Numbered from the stretch's first letter, positions 1 to 9,561 are shown. The stretch: 64,000 nt of DNA from CAVZAB01 sp963773155 (GCA_963773155.1 CAVZAB010000015.1:58101-122100); one strand, 5' to 3'. The notes: a model not told the origin generated them from the letters alone. Numbers and translations: made by a program.

Positions 1-785
1 CGCTCGGCCTGGATCAGCACGGTGACGATCTGCTTGACCGAATCGAGCCCCGTCCGGTTGGCAAAATTCTCGTAGGCGGAGCGGCGCTCGGGCAGATAGG
101 ACAATTCGGCGGTGGTCAAGGTCAATTCCTCCGCCATCGGCACCGACTGGGTGCCGATTTCCTGACTCACCTTGCGGAAGGCCTGTTCGATCGACATGCC
201 CGATTCAACACAGATCAACAGAAGATCGAGCGTGTCGGGAAAGGCGCGGCGCATGGAAAACTGGCGTTTGCCGGTTGCGTTCGACAAGAAGATCTCGGGC
301 GCCTTGATGCCGAGATAGGCGGCGGCGACGCAAATGGCGACCTTCATCATCAGCGGCAGATCGAAGGCTGCGATGATGAAGAGATAGAACAGCGCCGCAA
401 TAAAGGTGATGATCGGCGTAACCATCCGGAAGAACAAAAAGGCAATCTCCGACTGCGGCCCGCGATAGCCGGCCATCGCAAGCTGTTGTTTGGCGCGCTC
501 GGTGCCGAGCCATTTCGACAGGCTGAAGCTCTCGACGATTTGCTTCATAAAGGCCTTGGGCTCCTGGCGGAGCGAGACCTTGCTCTGGCCCTTGGCCATC
601 CGCTCGCGCTCGCGCGCCCTGATTCGATCGCGTTCGAGCGCCACCGCCCGCATCCGCCGTCCCAGAACGTCGGTCTCCAAGAGCGGCATCGCCAGGGTCA
701 GAACGGTTGCGGCCGCCGCAATCGCGATCAACAGGCTCAGCATGAAGCCCGGATCGGTCAGCCGTTCGTGTATCAATCCAAGCAT
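1..785 (-). CDS. tadC: Tad pilus platform protein TadC (C-terminus outside window)
   Basis: Inner-membrane T2SSF-family platform protein of the Tad/Flp pilus machine, expected to work with TadB and the TadA ATPase. The open frame runs from an ATG at 785 to the window edge with no stop, about 261 residues seen. A hydrophobic segment lies near residues 15-37, a basic charged stretch (RMRAVALERDRIRARERER) follows, and a membrane hairpin sits around residues 120-165. The stretch after it (PDTLDLLLICVESGMSIEQAF) is the T2SSF signature. The start lies 11 bases below the tadB stop, so it is the distal gene of the same operon. Identification rests on this signature plus gene order. Confidence 0.88.
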   Translation of the reverse strand, partial: MLGLIHERLTDPGFMLSLLIAIAAAATVLTLAMPLLETDVLGRRMRAVALERDRIRARERERMAKGQSKVSLRQEPKAFMKQIVESFSLSKWLGTERAKQQLAMAGYRGPQSEIAFLFFRMVTPIITFIAALFYLFIIAAFDLPLMMKVAICVAAAYLGIKAPEIFLSNATGKRQFSMRRAFPDTLDLLLICVESGMSIEQAFRKVSQEIGTQSVPMAEELTLTTAELSYLPERRSAYENFANRTGLDSVKQIVTVLIQAE

Positions 786-796
786 GGTTTGCCCCG

Positions 797-1771
797 TCAG
801 ATATCGAAATTGATCATCTTGCGCATCATCATGACGCCGACACTCATCCAGAAGCCGCAGCCGACCAGCGCCATCTGGCCCGCATGGGTCTTCCAAAGGA
901 GCTCGATATAGGTCGGGGACGTCAGATAGACCATGAAAGCCACGATAAAAGGCAGCGCGCCGATAATGCCGGCCGACGATTTGGCTTCCATCGACATCGC
1001 ATTGATCTTCACCCGCATGCGCTTGCGGTCGCGCAGGACCTTGGAAAGATTGCCAAGCGTCTCCGACAAATTGCCGCCCGCCTTCTGCTGAATATTGATG
1101 ACGATCGAAAAGAATTTGGCCTCGGCGACCGGCACCCGTTCGACAATCCGGTCGACCGCCTCGCCGAGGCCTAACCCCATGGTCTGCGCCTCGACTATGT
1201 TGCGAAACTCGCTGCGGACCGGCTCGGATGCCTCGCTCGAAATGATCCGCAGACAATCGCCGAGCGGCAGGCCCGCCTTGATGCCGCGCACGATGACGTC
1301 GATCGCATTGGGAAATTCCAAGATGAACTTGTTCATCCGGCGCTTGCGTAGATAGCCGAGCAACCAGGCCGGAAAGCCGAGCGCGCCGATCGCCGCGGCC
1401 GGCGGAACGAGAAGCCGGTTCGCCGACAGAAAATAAATCACGACCCCAAATACGCCGCCCATGGCTGCGCTAAAAAGATAATAGCGCTGCCGGTTCCAAT
1501 CGAGTCCCGCCTGAGCAAGTCGCGCATCGAGGGTAAGGCGCTTCGACTTGCTACGCGATTCGAGTTCCTTCAGACTCTCGGTGATCTGTTTGCGCCGATT
1601 ATCCTTGTCGAGGTTTCGATCGCCAGAGCGCCGCGCGGTCGTCGAACTGAGCGCCGCCTGACGCTTTTCAGCCTTGATATCCCCGGAAAGATAGGGGTAG
1701 ACCACGGCATAGAAAATGCCTCCCGCCGCCATCGTCGCCAGGCTGCTGAGGACGAGCACATTCGTGTTCAT
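797..1771 (-). CDS. tadB: Tad pilus platform protein TadB
   Basis: 324-residue T2SSF-family inner-membrane protein, paired with TadC as the pilus platform. It has an N-terminal hydrophobic segment (residues 5-27), a charged cytoplasmic stretch, a membrane pair near 100-145, the T2SSF segment (FPNAIDVIVRGIKAGLPLGD) and C-terminal hydrophobic helices ending near MMMRKMINFDI. The ATG at 1771 is preceded by AGGAG. It sits between tadA and tadC on the same strand, the usual tadABC order. Length is normal for the family. Confidence 0.92.
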   Translation of the reverse strand: MNTNVLVLSSLATMAAGGIFYAVVYPYLSGDIKAEKRQAALSSTTARRSGDRNLDKDNRRKQITESLKELESRSKSKRLTLDARLAQAGLDWNRQRYYLFSAAMGGVFGVVIYFLSANRLLVPPAAAIGALGFPAWLLGYLRKRRMNKFILEFPNAIDVIVRGIKAGLPLGDCLRIISSEASEPVRSEFRNIVEAQTMGLGLGEAVDRIVERVPVAEAKFFSIVINIQQKAGGNLSETLGNLSKVLRDRKRMRVKINAMSMEAKSSAGIIGALPFIVAFMVYLTSPTYIELLWKTHAGQMALVGCGFWMSVGVMMMRKMINFDI

Positions 1772-1813
1772 CGCCTATACTCCTATACGCCAACACCCTG
1801 CCCGTCGCACGGG

Positions 1814-3265
1814 TTATGTATGTGTCTTCAGTTCGGCCGCATCGAGTGCGGCGGCGAGCCGCTCTTCCTCGCCGAAATACCGCGCCCGGTCCCAGAACCG
1901 TGGCCGCCCGACCCCGGTCGAACGGTGCACTCCGCGCAGTTTCCCCTGCGCATCCTCGCCAAGAATCTCGTAGACGAAGAGGTCCTGGGTGATGATCACT
2001 TCGCCTTCCATGCCGAGCACCTCGGTCAGATGAGTGATCCGCCGCGAACCATCACGCAAACGCGCAGCCTGGATGATGACATCGACAGAGGAGACGATCA
2101 TTTCGCGAATGGTCTTCGAGGGCAGGGCGAAGCCGCCCATGGTGATCATCGATTCCAGACGCGAGAGTCCTTCGCGCGGCGAATTGGCGTGCAATGTTCC
2201 CATCGAACCGTCATGGCCGGTGTTCATGGCCTGCAACAGGTCGAAGGCCTCCGGGCCGCGCACCTCGCCGACGATGATCCGTTCCGGCCGCATACGCAGA
2301 CAGTTCTTGACGAGATCGCGCATTGAAATCTGACCGCTTCCCTCGAGATTCGGTGGGCGGGTCTCGAGCCGCACGACATGCGGCTGCTGCAATTGCAATT
2401 CGGCGGCGTCCTCGCAGGTGATCACTCGTTCGTCATTGTCGATATAATTGGTCAGGCAGTTCAGCAGCGTCGTCTTGCCCGAGCCGGTTCCGCCGACGAT
2501 CAGCACGTTACAGCGGACCCGCCCGACGATTTTCAGGATTTCGGCCCCCTCCGGCGAAATTGCTCCGAAACGGACCAATTGATCGAGCGTCAACTTGTCC
2601 TTCTTGAACTTACGAATGGTCAGTGCGGGACCATCGATGGCAAGCGGCGGGGCGATGACGTTGACGCGCGAGCCGTCGGGAAGGCGCGCGTCGCAGATCG
2701 GCGAAGTATCATCGACGCGGCGGCCGACCTGGGAGACGATCCGCTGGCAAATGTTCATCAGCTGCGAATTGTCGCGGAAGCGGATGTTGGTCAACTGGAT
2801 CTTGCCGCCAACCTCGATATAGGTCTTGTGGGCGCCGTTGACCATAATATCCGCTATGTCGTCGCGGGCGAGAAGCGGCTCGAGCGGCCCATAGCCCAAA
2901 ACGTCGTTGCAAATATCGTCGAGCAATTCTTCTTGCTCGGAGATCGACATCACGACATTCTTGATGATGATGATCTCGTTGACAATATCGCGGATTTCCT
3001 CGCGCGCGCTGTCGCTGTCGAGCTTCGACAATTGCGACAGATCGATCGCCTCGATCAGCGCCCCGAAAATCATGCTCTTGGTCTGATAATATTCCTCGGA
3101 ATGGTGTCGGACCTCGGGAGCGGCGGCGACCACTGCGACCGGCGCCGGGGCCGATCCGCTCGGCGTGAAGACGGGCGCCGGGGTACGGAGCTCGAGCGCC
3201 GCCGGGTTGGGCGCGATTTTCTGGCCAGCCTCCGATGGCGCGGCGCTCGAACGTTTGCCAAACAT
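1814..3265 (-). CDS. cpaF: Tad pilus assembly ATPase TadA/CpaF
   Basis: 483-residue secretion ATPase of the VirB11/PilT type that powers Flp pilus assembly from the cytoplasm. A Pro/Ala-rich N-terminal tail precedes the CpaF domain. The Walker A motif GGTGSGKTTLLN lies near residue 258, followed by Walker B and His-box regions (RIIVGEVRGPEAFDLLQAMN, then GSMGTLHANSPREGL). An AGGAGG ribosome site lies a few bases upstream of the ATG at 3265. It stands between cpaE and tadB. Length and motif order are those of full CpaF proteins. Confidence 0.95.
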   Translation of the reverse strand: MFGKRSSAAPSEAGQKIAPNPAALELRTPAPVFTPSGSAPAPVAVVAAAPEVRHHSEEYYQTKSMIFGALIEAIDLSQLSKLDSDSAREEIRDIVNEIIIIKNVVMSISEQEELLDDICNDVLGYGPLEPLLARDDIADIMVNGAHKTYIEVGGKIQLTNIRFRDNSQLMNICQRIVSQVGRRVDDTSPICDARLPDGSRVNVIAPPLAIDGPALTIRKFKKDKLTLDQLVRFGAISPEGAEILKIVGRVRCNVLIVGGTGSGKTTLLNCLTNYIDNDERVITCEDAAELQLQQPHVVRLETRPPNLEGSGQISMRDLVKNCLRMRPERIIVGEVRGPEAFDLLQAMNTGHDGSMGTLHANSPREGLSRLESMITMGGFALPSKTIREMIVSSVDVIIQAARLRDGSRRITHLTEVLGMEGEVIITQDLFVYEILGEDAQGKLRGVHRSTGVGRPRFWDRARYFGEEERLAAALDAAELKTHT

Positions 3266-3318
3266 CGACAGGCCTTCCTCCTAACGAACGAAAACGGTGG
3301 GACGGACGTGCATGAAGG

Positions 3319-4590
3319 CTATGCTCGCTTTCGCGTGAATCGGGACATTAGCGGGTCGAGAAGCGTGCGTTTCGACCGACGAGCCTCCGAGCGGCCGGTC
3401 ACCAGCCGGGACACCTCAGACAGCATCTCGGCAATCTTGTGGTTGGCATCGACCTCGGCGATCATCTGACCATTGTTGGCGGCGGTGCCGAACAATTTGG
3501 CGTCATGGGGAATGATGACCGATGCCTCGAGTTCGACAGCCTTGGCGAAATCCTTGATCGAGATTTCAGGCCGCTTGGCGACGCCGACGCCGTTCAGAAC
3601 GAGGCGTGGCTTGATGTCGTTTGGCCGGGCAGTCCGCAACGTGTCGAGGATGTTTTTGGCATTGCGCAGATTGGCAAGATCGGGTGCGGCGACGAGGACC
3701 ACCTCGTCGGCGCCGACCAGCATCCGCCTGGTCCAGGATGTCCACATATGCGGTACGTCGAGAACAATGCACGGCACCGTACTGCGCAAAATGTCGAGAA
3801 TGCCGTCGAACGAGGTTTCCTGGAAATCGTACATCCGATCGAGGGTCGCCGGCGCCGCCAAAATGCTCAATTTTTCGCTGCATTTGGACAAGAGCCGGTC
3901 GATCAGATTGGCATCGAGCCGGTCCGGCGCATAGACTGCTTCAGCTATGCCCTGCGGCGGATCCTGGTTGAAGTCGAGGCCGGCGGTGCCGAAAGCGAGA
4001 TCCATGTCGACGACGACAGTGGCGACATCGAGATCGCGGGCGATCGACCAGGCGAGATTATGGGCGATGGTCGAAGCGCCGACCCCGCCTTTGACACCGG
4101 CGACGGCGATCAGCCGTCCGACCGGTTCGGCGCCGGGATGGGAATAGAGATGCGAAAGAGTCCGCACGAAATCCATCACGGAAAAAGGCGCGACAAGATA
4201 TTCGCTGACGCCCCGCGCCATCAAGTCACGATATAGGATAATATCGTTGATCCGGCCGGTGACGACCACCTTCGTACCCGGATCGCAATATTCCGCCAGC
4301 CTGTCGAGATGGGCCAGAAGCTCGCCGCGCTCGGCGCCAGCCTCAATGGTGATAACATTGGGCGTCGGCGAGGTCTGATAGGCCTCGACCGCTGCGGCGG
4401 CACCACCCATGTGGACCTTCACATGGGCCTTGTCCATCCGCCGGTCGCCAATTGCCTCCTGGATCATGGCCGCAACCTCGGGCGTCTCGCAGAACGCCTG
4501 CAGGGAGATCCGTGGCACCGGCACGATCAGATTGGTTGGGTCGCTATCGCGCTCGACCACGACGGCGTCTTGCTCACGCGCCATGCGCAT
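3319..4590 (-). CDS. cpaE: Pilus localisation ATPase CpaE/TadZ
   Basis: 423-residue MinD/ParA-like protein that places the Tad machine at the pole in related bacteria. The N-terminal third is receiver-like. The ParA-type loop KGGVGASTIAHNLAW has a deviant P-loop, typical of CpaE, and is followed by VVDMDLAFG and a switch region ending VLDVPHMWT. The start chosen is ATG 4590, whose A is shared with the TGA stop of cpaD, a coupled junction. A longer open frame upstream only overlaps cpaD and is not coding. Confidence 0.9.
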   Translation of the reverse strand: MRMAREQDAVVVERDSDPTNLIVPVPRISLQAFCETPEVAAMIQEAIGDRRMDKAHVKVHMGGAAAAVEAYQTSPTPNVITIEAGAERGELLAHLDRLAEYCDPGTKVVVTGRINDIILYRDLMARGVSEYLVAPFSVMDFVRTLSHLYSHPGAEPVGRLIAVAGVKGGVGASTIAHNLAWSIARDLDVATVVVDMDLAFGTAGLDFNQDPPQGIAEAVYAPDRLDANLIDRLLSKCSEKLSILAAPATLDRMYDFQETSFDGILDILRSTVPCIVLDVPHMWTSWTRRMLVGADEVVLVAAPDLANLRNAKNILDTLRTARPNDIKPRLVLNGVGVAKRPEISIKDFAKAVELEASVIIPHDAKLFGTAANNGQMIAEVDANHKIAEMLSEVSRLVTGRSEARRSKRTLLDPLMSRFTRKRA

Positions 4591-5339
4591 CAGTTCCCCC
4601 CTCCGATATTGCCGATCGTGGTGTTCATCAGCGACCAGGCCGTCGACGGATCCTTGCCGTTGCGCATCGCCTCGATGGCGCGGGTGCGAAGCTGGACGTC
4701 GCTTGGCGTCTCGGTCCGCGGTCCAACCAGATCGCGCGGATCGTCGACCTGCGCCGTCAGAGTGGTTTGCGTCGCGCAGCCGAAGTTCCAATAGGGCTTG
4801 TTTTCCCAGCCCTGCATCGTGCTGCCAGAGGCAAGATCGCTCGGCCATTGGCCGCATTGGGAGGCGACGGCAGCCTTCAGCCCGACATAGCTCAGCCGTA
4901 CCGGCGCCGCGAGCGAGGGATCGGTAATGCGGTAATCACCGACATTGATCGAACCGCGGGCACCGCCCTCGACCAGCGCCCGCCGGATCGAGGGCAGTGC
5001 AGCGCGCACTGCGGCGTCGTCCTCGGTACCGCGCGGAAACAAGATGGTGATCTGGCCGTGACCGCGCGCCTTGTAGCGGCCGGCGAAGCTGCGGACGTCG
5101 GCATAGGAGCGCAAATCGAGGCTGCCGCCGCCATTGGCGCCCGACACGAAAATGTCGAGTGTCTGCGGGGCTTCGGCCAGGACGACCGGATGGCGCTGCC
5201 GGTAATCGTCGGGGATGACCGAACCGGTGACGATTCTGTCGGGCCCGGAACAGGCGGCCAACGGCAGCGCCAGCAACCAGAGGAGACAGGGCATCAAGCC
5301 CCGGCTGGTGTCCGCTTTCGGATTTTGCTTCGTCGCCAT
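4590..5339 (-). CDS. cpaD: Pilus biogenesis lipoprotein CpaD
   Basis: 249-residue CpaD-family outer-membrane lipoprotein of the Tad secretin complex. The start at 5339 puts a classical lipoprotein signal at the N-terminus: hydrophobic MPCLLWLLALPLAAC with lipobox LAAC, modified Cys near residue 30. The mature part carries FVSGANGGGSLDLRSYADV and a late NFGCATQTTLTAQVDDPRDL block, which is diagnostic for CpaD. It overlaps cpaE by one base and follows cpaC, consistent with a single operon. The longer upstream open frame lacks a signal sequence. Confidence 0.88.
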   Translation of the reverse strand: MATKQNPKADTSRGLMPCLLWLLALPLAACSGPDRIVTGSVIPDDYRQRHPVVLAEAPQTLDIFVSGANGGGSLDLRSYADVRSFAGRYKARGHGQITILFPRGTEDDAAVRAALPSIRRALVEGGARGSINVGDYRITDPSLAAPVRLSYVGLKAAVASQCGQWPSDLASGSTMQGWENKPYWNFGCATQTTLTAQVDDPRDLVGPRTETPSDVQLRTRAIEAMRNGKDPSTAWSLMNTTIGNIGGGN

Positions 5340-5382
5340 GATCGAACTTTCTCGCTGGTCAAGAGGTGGCAGCCGGGCGGAC

Positions 5383-6918
5383 TCAGTCGTTGATGAAACC
5401 GACCTTGCCTTTGAAATTGCGGATGACTTCGGGATTGTTGATGTTCGAATAGATTCGATTGACGCGTCCGAGGAGCCAGGTTTGCGGATCGCTCGCATCG
5501 GCGAAATTGTCGTCCGGCCGGGCAATTTCCTTGGGGGCTAGCGTCTTGGTGATGTAGGGCGTCACGATGATCATCAATTCCGTCTCTTGGCGCTGGTAAT
5601 CGCGCGAGCGGAACAATTGTCCGAGAATCGGCAGGTTCATCAGACCCGGCGTGCCGGTGATCGCCTGCCGGGACATGGTTTGGATGAGGCCGGCGGTCGC
5701 AATAGAACCGCCCGAGGGCAATTCGACCGTCGTCTCGTTCTTACGGGTACGGAAGGCCGGGACGTTGGCGTGGGCGAAGCGGAAGGCCTCGTCGCCGTCC
5801 GGTTCGGTCACTTCGGTCGCAACATGCAGCGAAATGCGGCCCTCCGCCAGAACCACCGGAGTGAAGGAGAGGGAGACGCCGTAGGTCTTGAAGTTCAGGC
5901 CAACCGTACAGATACCCTTGGTCAATTGGGTCGCACCATTGACGATAGTTGTGGTATCGGGCGTGCAGCTTTCCGCATTGGGCACCGGCAACTCGCCGCC
6001 GGCGACGAATTTGGCGCTTTCGCCCGAGATCGCGGTGACCGTCGGTTCGGCAAGGACCCGGGCGACACCATTACGCTCGAAGGCCTGGATCATGGCGCTG
6101 ACGCGATTGCCCCCGAAGCGGTTGATCAGATTGCTGCCTGGACCGCCCAATTGGTTGTTGAGCGACATCGGGGCGGACAATTCGACTGTGCCCCACTTGC
6201 CGGATGCGGTGAGATCGGTGACGCCCAATTGCTTCATGATGACGCGCTGCACTTCGGCAATCGTCACCTTCAGCATCACCTGGTCCTTGCCGCGGATCGT
6301 CAGCGCATTGATCAGATCGCCATGGACGACCTGGGTATTGCCGATCGCGACACCTGCGCCGCCCTGGGCGCCGCCGCTGACGCTTGCCCCGCCGACGGCC
6401 GTGTAGCCGACGAAGGCATTGGCTATATCGGCAGCCTTCTGGGCATCGACCGCCGAATCGACGGAGCCGGTCAGAATGACCGTATCGTTGACGGTGCGCA
6501 CCTGGATGTCCGAAGTCGGCAATGTCGTCTTCAAGATCGCCGCGAGATCGGCGACGTCGCGGCCGACGGTCAGGTCGACGGCGGCAATCCGGCGGCCGTC
6601 CTTGTCGCTGGCGAATATCGACGTCTGACCATTCGAGGCGGCGATGATGTAGAGCTTGCGGGCAGACCGGACCAGGGCGTTGGCAACATTGGGATTGGCG
6701 ACGAAGACTTCGGCCGCGTCGCGCGGCAATTCGAGCACGAGCGATTTGCCGACGCCGATGGTCATCCGGCGGGCGGCAATGCCATCGACGGGCACGTCCG
6801 AGGGAGAAATCTGCGATTGGACGGTCTTGGCATATTGCGCCTGGCTCGGCGGGCCGAATGCCGCCACCGTAAGCGCCGCCAGGAAACCGGCGGCCAGGCC
6901 CTTTGTTGGAATGCGCAT
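5383..6918 (-). CDS. cpaC: Tad secretin CpaC/RcpA
   Basis: About 511-residue outer-membrane secretin forming the pilus pore. From ATG 6918 it starts with a signal peptide (MRIPTKGLAAGFLAALTVAA, cleavage near SQAQ). The pilus-assembly N-terminal domain (IGVGKSLVLELPRDAAEVFV) and a BON-like section follow, then the secretin core with its terminal motif (TELMIIVTPYITKTLAP). An earlier in-frame ATG at 6978 overlaps the cpaB stop (ATGA), but the signal peptide and a G-rich ribosome site before 6918 favour the later start. A paralogous N-terminal domain is found at 9037-9561. Confidence 0.93.
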   Translation of the reverse strand: MRIPTKGLAAGFLAALTVAAFGPPSQAQYAKTVQSQISPSDVPVDGIAARRMTIGVGKSLVLELPRDAAEVFVANPNVANALVRSARKLYIIAASNGQTSIFASDKDGRRIAAVDLTVGRDVADLAAILKTTLPTSDIQVRTVNDTVILTGSVDSAVDAQKAADIANAFVGYTAVGGASVSGGAQGGAGVAIGNTQVVHGDLINALTIRGKDQVMLKVTIAEVQRVIMKQLGVTDLTASGKWGTVELSAPMSLNNQLGGPGSNLINRFGGNRVSAMIQAFERNGVARVLAEPTVTAISGESAKFVAGGELPVPNAESCTPDTTTIVNGATQLTKGICTVGLNFKTYGVSLSFTPVVLAEGRISLHVATEVTEPDGDEAFRFAHANVPAFRTRKNETTVELPSGGSIATAGLIQTMSRQAITGTPGLMNLPILGQLFRSRDYQRQETELMIIVTPYITKTLAPKEIARPDDNFADASDPQTWLLGRVNRIYSNINNPEVIRNFKGKVGFIND

Positions 6919-6974
6919 GTCCAAAACCCCCCGTTTGCTCGCAATGCCTATTAACGTGTCAGCAAATCGCTGTT

Positions 6975-7763
6975 TCATTTCGCCATCGCGCGGGCCGCAA
7001 CCCCGTAACGCACGACCGTGATGCCTTCCCGGTCGTCATGACCGACCTGCTCGGTCCGGTTGGCGTCGACCATGCTGCGAAGGGTCAGCGACAGCTGACC
7101 GATGCGCTGGGCCAGCACGATGATTTCCGCCTGTTTGGGATCGAGCTCGAGGGTCGCATTGGCGCCGGTGACGACCCGCTCGCCGTTCTTCTCCTGGACG
7201 TTCTGGCCGATCGCCAGCACCCGGACGTTGCTGAGGATTGTCTCGCTCGTATAGACGTCCATGCCGGACACTTTGGACTGATCCTGGTCGCGATAGGTGC
7301 GAATGACGTCGACCCGGTCGTTCGGCAGGATGAACCCGCCGGCCGTCGTGCCGCCCTGCGCATCAATATTGATGGCCACCGCGCGGTAGCCGGTTGGCAG
7401 AATAGCCGAGAGAAAACCGGAATTCGGTCCCTTGACCAGTTTTTCCCGACGGATCGGTTCGCCCTCGAAAATATTGCCGCGATTGACCGAACCTTTGACT
7501 TCCTCGATCGGATTGCCGCCGTCGAGCTTACGGATCATGCCCTTCGACACCGCATCCTTCGGCCAAGGCTGCCATGTTATGTCGGTGTCGGCGAGCAGCG
7601 AGCCGAGCGGCAGGTCCTTGACGGCAACCAGGACCTCTTCGGTGTTGACCTGCTGCGGCAGGCCCGCGGTCGGTTCGACCGGGCCAGGACCGCTGGCCAG
7701 CCAGGCCGCCGTTCCACCCGCGGCGAGGGCCACACCAAGAACCGCCAGACGCGCAATCTTCAT
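6975..7763 (-). CDS. cpaB: Flp pilus assembly protein CpaB/RcpC
   Basis: 262-residue periplasmic protein associated with the secretin. The start at 7763 gives an N-terminal membrane anchor (MKIARLAVLGVALAAGGTAA). It is followed by an SAF/pilus-assembly beta-clip domain (LVAVKDLPLGSLLADTDITW) and a later RcpC/CpaB domain with GYRAVAINIDAQGGTTAGGF and LPNDRVDVIRTY. It is upstream of cpaC in the operon. The open frame extends further upstream to 7817, but the added residues are basic and Cys-rich without similarity to the family. Confidence 0.92.
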   Translation of the reverse strand: MKIARLAVLGVALAAGGTAAWLASGPGPVEPTAGLPQQVNTEEVLVAVKDLPLGSLLADTDITWQPWPKDAVSKGMIRKLDGGNPIEEVKGSVNRGNIFEGEPIRREKLVKGPNSGFLSAILPTGYRAVAINIDAQGGTTAGGFILPNDRVDVIRTYRDQDQSKVSGMDVYTSETILSNVRVLAIGQNVQEKNGERVVTGANATLELDPKQAEIIVLAQRIGQLSLTLRSMVDANRTEQVGHDDREGITVVRYGVAARAMAK

Positions 7764-7885
7764 GGCTTTTGACTTCCTGCAACGCGATGCCCGGCATGAG
7801 CATCGAAGCGGATTCAATCAGCCAAAGGTCAAATTATGGTTAACCGGTTCTATCCAAATGCAATGAAACAGGGGGCGATGGTCGA

Positions 7886-8392
7886 TTAGGCCGCGGTGGC
7901 GACGTGCCAGACCAAGGATTCCGGATAGACGATTAAACCGGCCGCGGCCAGCGCTATGCCATAGGGAATGCCGCTTTCGTGGTCGTAGAGCCGGGCGAAC
8001 CAATCGCGCGCCAGCATCGCCCGCGGCATCGGCCAGCGCCTAAGCTGGATGACCAGGAGGGTTAACAGGCCGCCGATGACCGAGGCCATGCCGACATAGT
8101 CGACGACATTCTCCCAGCCGAGCCAGATCGCTGTCGCCGCCGATAATTTGGCGTCGCCGCCGCCGATCCAGCCTAGCGCAAATAGTGTAAAGGTGACCGC
8201 CAGCACGATGGCGCCGCAAGAAAGGTGCAGGGCGATGACGTCAAAGGGCAGCCGAATCGCAAGCGCCATCACGAGAAAGCCCAGGACCAACCCGATCGAG
8301 ACCCGGTTCGAAATGGTCATGGTGAAAAAGTCGGAAGCCCCGGCAAAGGCCATCAGCGCCGGAAACAGAAGAAGGGCGGCCATCTGGGTCAT
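7886..8392 (-). CDS. cpaA: Prepilin peptidase CpaA (A24 family)
   Basis: 168-residue polytopic membrane aspartic protease that cleaves and methylates Flp prepilin. Both catalytic aspartates of the A24 family are visible: one in FAGASDFFTMTISN near residue 21 and the GxGD-type motif GWIGGGDAKLS near residue 77. About five hydrophobic helices are predicted, and length is normal for CpaA. It lies between flp and cpaB, as in Caulobacter-type loci. Confidence 0.92.
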   Translation of the reverse strand: MTQMAALLLFPALMAFAGASDFFTMTISNRVSIGLVLGFLVMALAIRLPFDVIALHLSCGAIVLAVTFTLFALGWIGGGDAKLSAATAIWLGWENVVDYVGMASVIGGLLTLLVIQLRRWPMPRAMLARDWFARLYDHESGIPYGIALAAAGLIVYPESLVWHVATAA

Positions 8393-8531
8393 CGCTGCGG
8401 GATCCGGGCTTGGTGCTGCATCTGAGGTCAGACGCTAACGCGGCGCGATTTAACCTTCGTTACCCGGCAAGGCCCAATTGCGGCGGGCGGATGCCGAGGC
8501 TTGCCGGAACGTCAAGGCGGCCAATAAAGCA

Positions 8532-8559
8532 CGACGGCCCCGCTTCTGCGGGGCCGTCG
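8532..8559 (-). terminator. Intrinsic terminator-like hairpin after flp
   Basis: A perfect 12-base-pair inverted repeat (CGACGGCCCCGC, loop TTCT, GCGGGGCCGTCG) lies 33 bases past the flp stop. On the minus strand it is followed by a short T-containing run (GCTTTATT). It may terminate or attenuate between the abundantly needed pilin and the downstream assembly genes. Confidence 0.65.
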
Positions 8560-8592
8560 AAAGCGGACAGTCCTGGTCCGCCGGGGTCGATC

Positions 8593-8757
8593 TCAGGTCA
8601 GCGCCGTGCCGACGGCCTGGAACTTGGCCGAAACCTTGGTGCCGACCGTCGTCAGTGCGCCGATGATGACAACGCCAATCAGGCCAGCGATCAGGCCATA
8701 CTCAATCGCCGTAGCGCCCGAGTTGTCCTTCACGAAACGCGCGAAAATCCTTTTCAT
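8593..8757 (-). CDS. flp: Flp-type major pilin
   Basis: 54-residue type IVb pilin subunit. The short basic leader (MKRIFARFVKD) precedes a G/A-T-A-I-E-Y-G-L motif (SGATAIEYGL, residues 13-22): CpaA cleaves just before the hydrophobic helix, and the conserved Glu and Tyr are present. The rest is one long hydrophobic helix and a short C-terminus. Transcribed first in the minus-strand tad operon, with a terminator-like hairpin after it. Sequence and size are textbook for Flp pilins. Confidence 0.96.
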   Translation of the reverse strand: MKRIFARFVKDNSGATAIEYGLIAGLIGVVIIGALTTVGTKVSAKFQAVGTALT

Positions 8758-9036
8758 TGTCTACTCCTTGCTCCATCGTCTCAGACATTCCAGCACTGGC
8801 GCCAGGCCTGCAAATGGAATGGCGCCGAGGCTAGGACAGCGGCCTTGCCACCCCGTTAATTGAGTTCTGCAAAGTGCCGGCATCCCAGCCTTTTGCTGCC
8901 TATAGGGAACGGTTCGTTAACAAAATATCAACAGAACAAAACTCCCGTCGCATCGCTTTCCGAACCCGCTTTCAGCATTCGTTCACCATTTTCGGTTCAA
9001 GTGGTCAGGGTAATTTCCACAGGCTTGGGGTTCGTC

Positions 9037-9561
9037 ATGGCACTCGTGTCCACACCGGTTCGACGCCCGATGGGCAAGCTGAAGCGCGCCTGGATCCTGA
9101 GCCTTGTGCTGAGCGCCGCGGGCTTCGCGCTTTTGCTGCCGCATCAAGCGCGCGCCGGCCAGGACCTTCTGGCCGTCACGCTCGACCAGGCAAAAATGGT
9201 CCGGATACCGACCGGAACCCAGACCTTGATCATTGGCAACCCGATCATTGCCGATGTCACCATGCTACGCAGCATCGGCATGATGGTGGTCACCGGGAAA
9301 TCCTTTGGCCAGACCAATCTGATCGCGCTGGACAGCAATGGCGAGCCGGTCGCCGAATCCATGATCCGGGTCAGCGGCTCGCCGGATTCGACCATCACCG
9401 TTTTCCGCGGGCTCGACCGGGAATCCTATTCCTGCGATCCACGCTGCCAGCCCACCGTCAACCTCGGCGACAGTTCGAAATTCCTTAACGACATTTCCGG
9501 TCAGGTCACCAGCCGGAACTTGCTGTCGGCACCGACCGGCGGCGTGCAATCCTCGCACTGA
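9037..9561 (+). CDS. Secreted CpaC-like pilus assembly N-terminal-domain protein
   Basis: 174-residue exported protein with a signal peptide (IL SLVLSAAGFALLLPH region, cleavage near ARAG). One domain resembling the N-terminal domain of the CpaC secretin follows: LDQAKMVRIPTGTQTLIIGN, then TNLIALDSNG. No secretin pore domain is present. It starts the plus-strand set leading to the TadE/TadG genes, divergent from flp. ATG 9037 is chosen after a GGGG run; ATG 9070 is an alternative. It is probably a periplasmic accessory of the pilus; its exact role is not known from sequence. Confidence 0.82.
   Translation: MALVSTPVRRPMGKLKRAWILSLVLSAAGFALLLPHQARAGQDLLAVTLDQAKMVRIPTGTQTLIIGNPIIADVTMLRSIGMMVVTGKSFGQTNLIALDSNGEPVAESMIRVSGSPDSTITVFRGLDRESYSCDPRCQPTVNLGDSSKFLNDISGQVTSRNLLSAPTGGVQSSH

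Noticed and set aside
8758..9036. TTAA elements before flp as CtrA sites
   Set aside because: No pair with the TTAA-N7-TTAA spacing was found.
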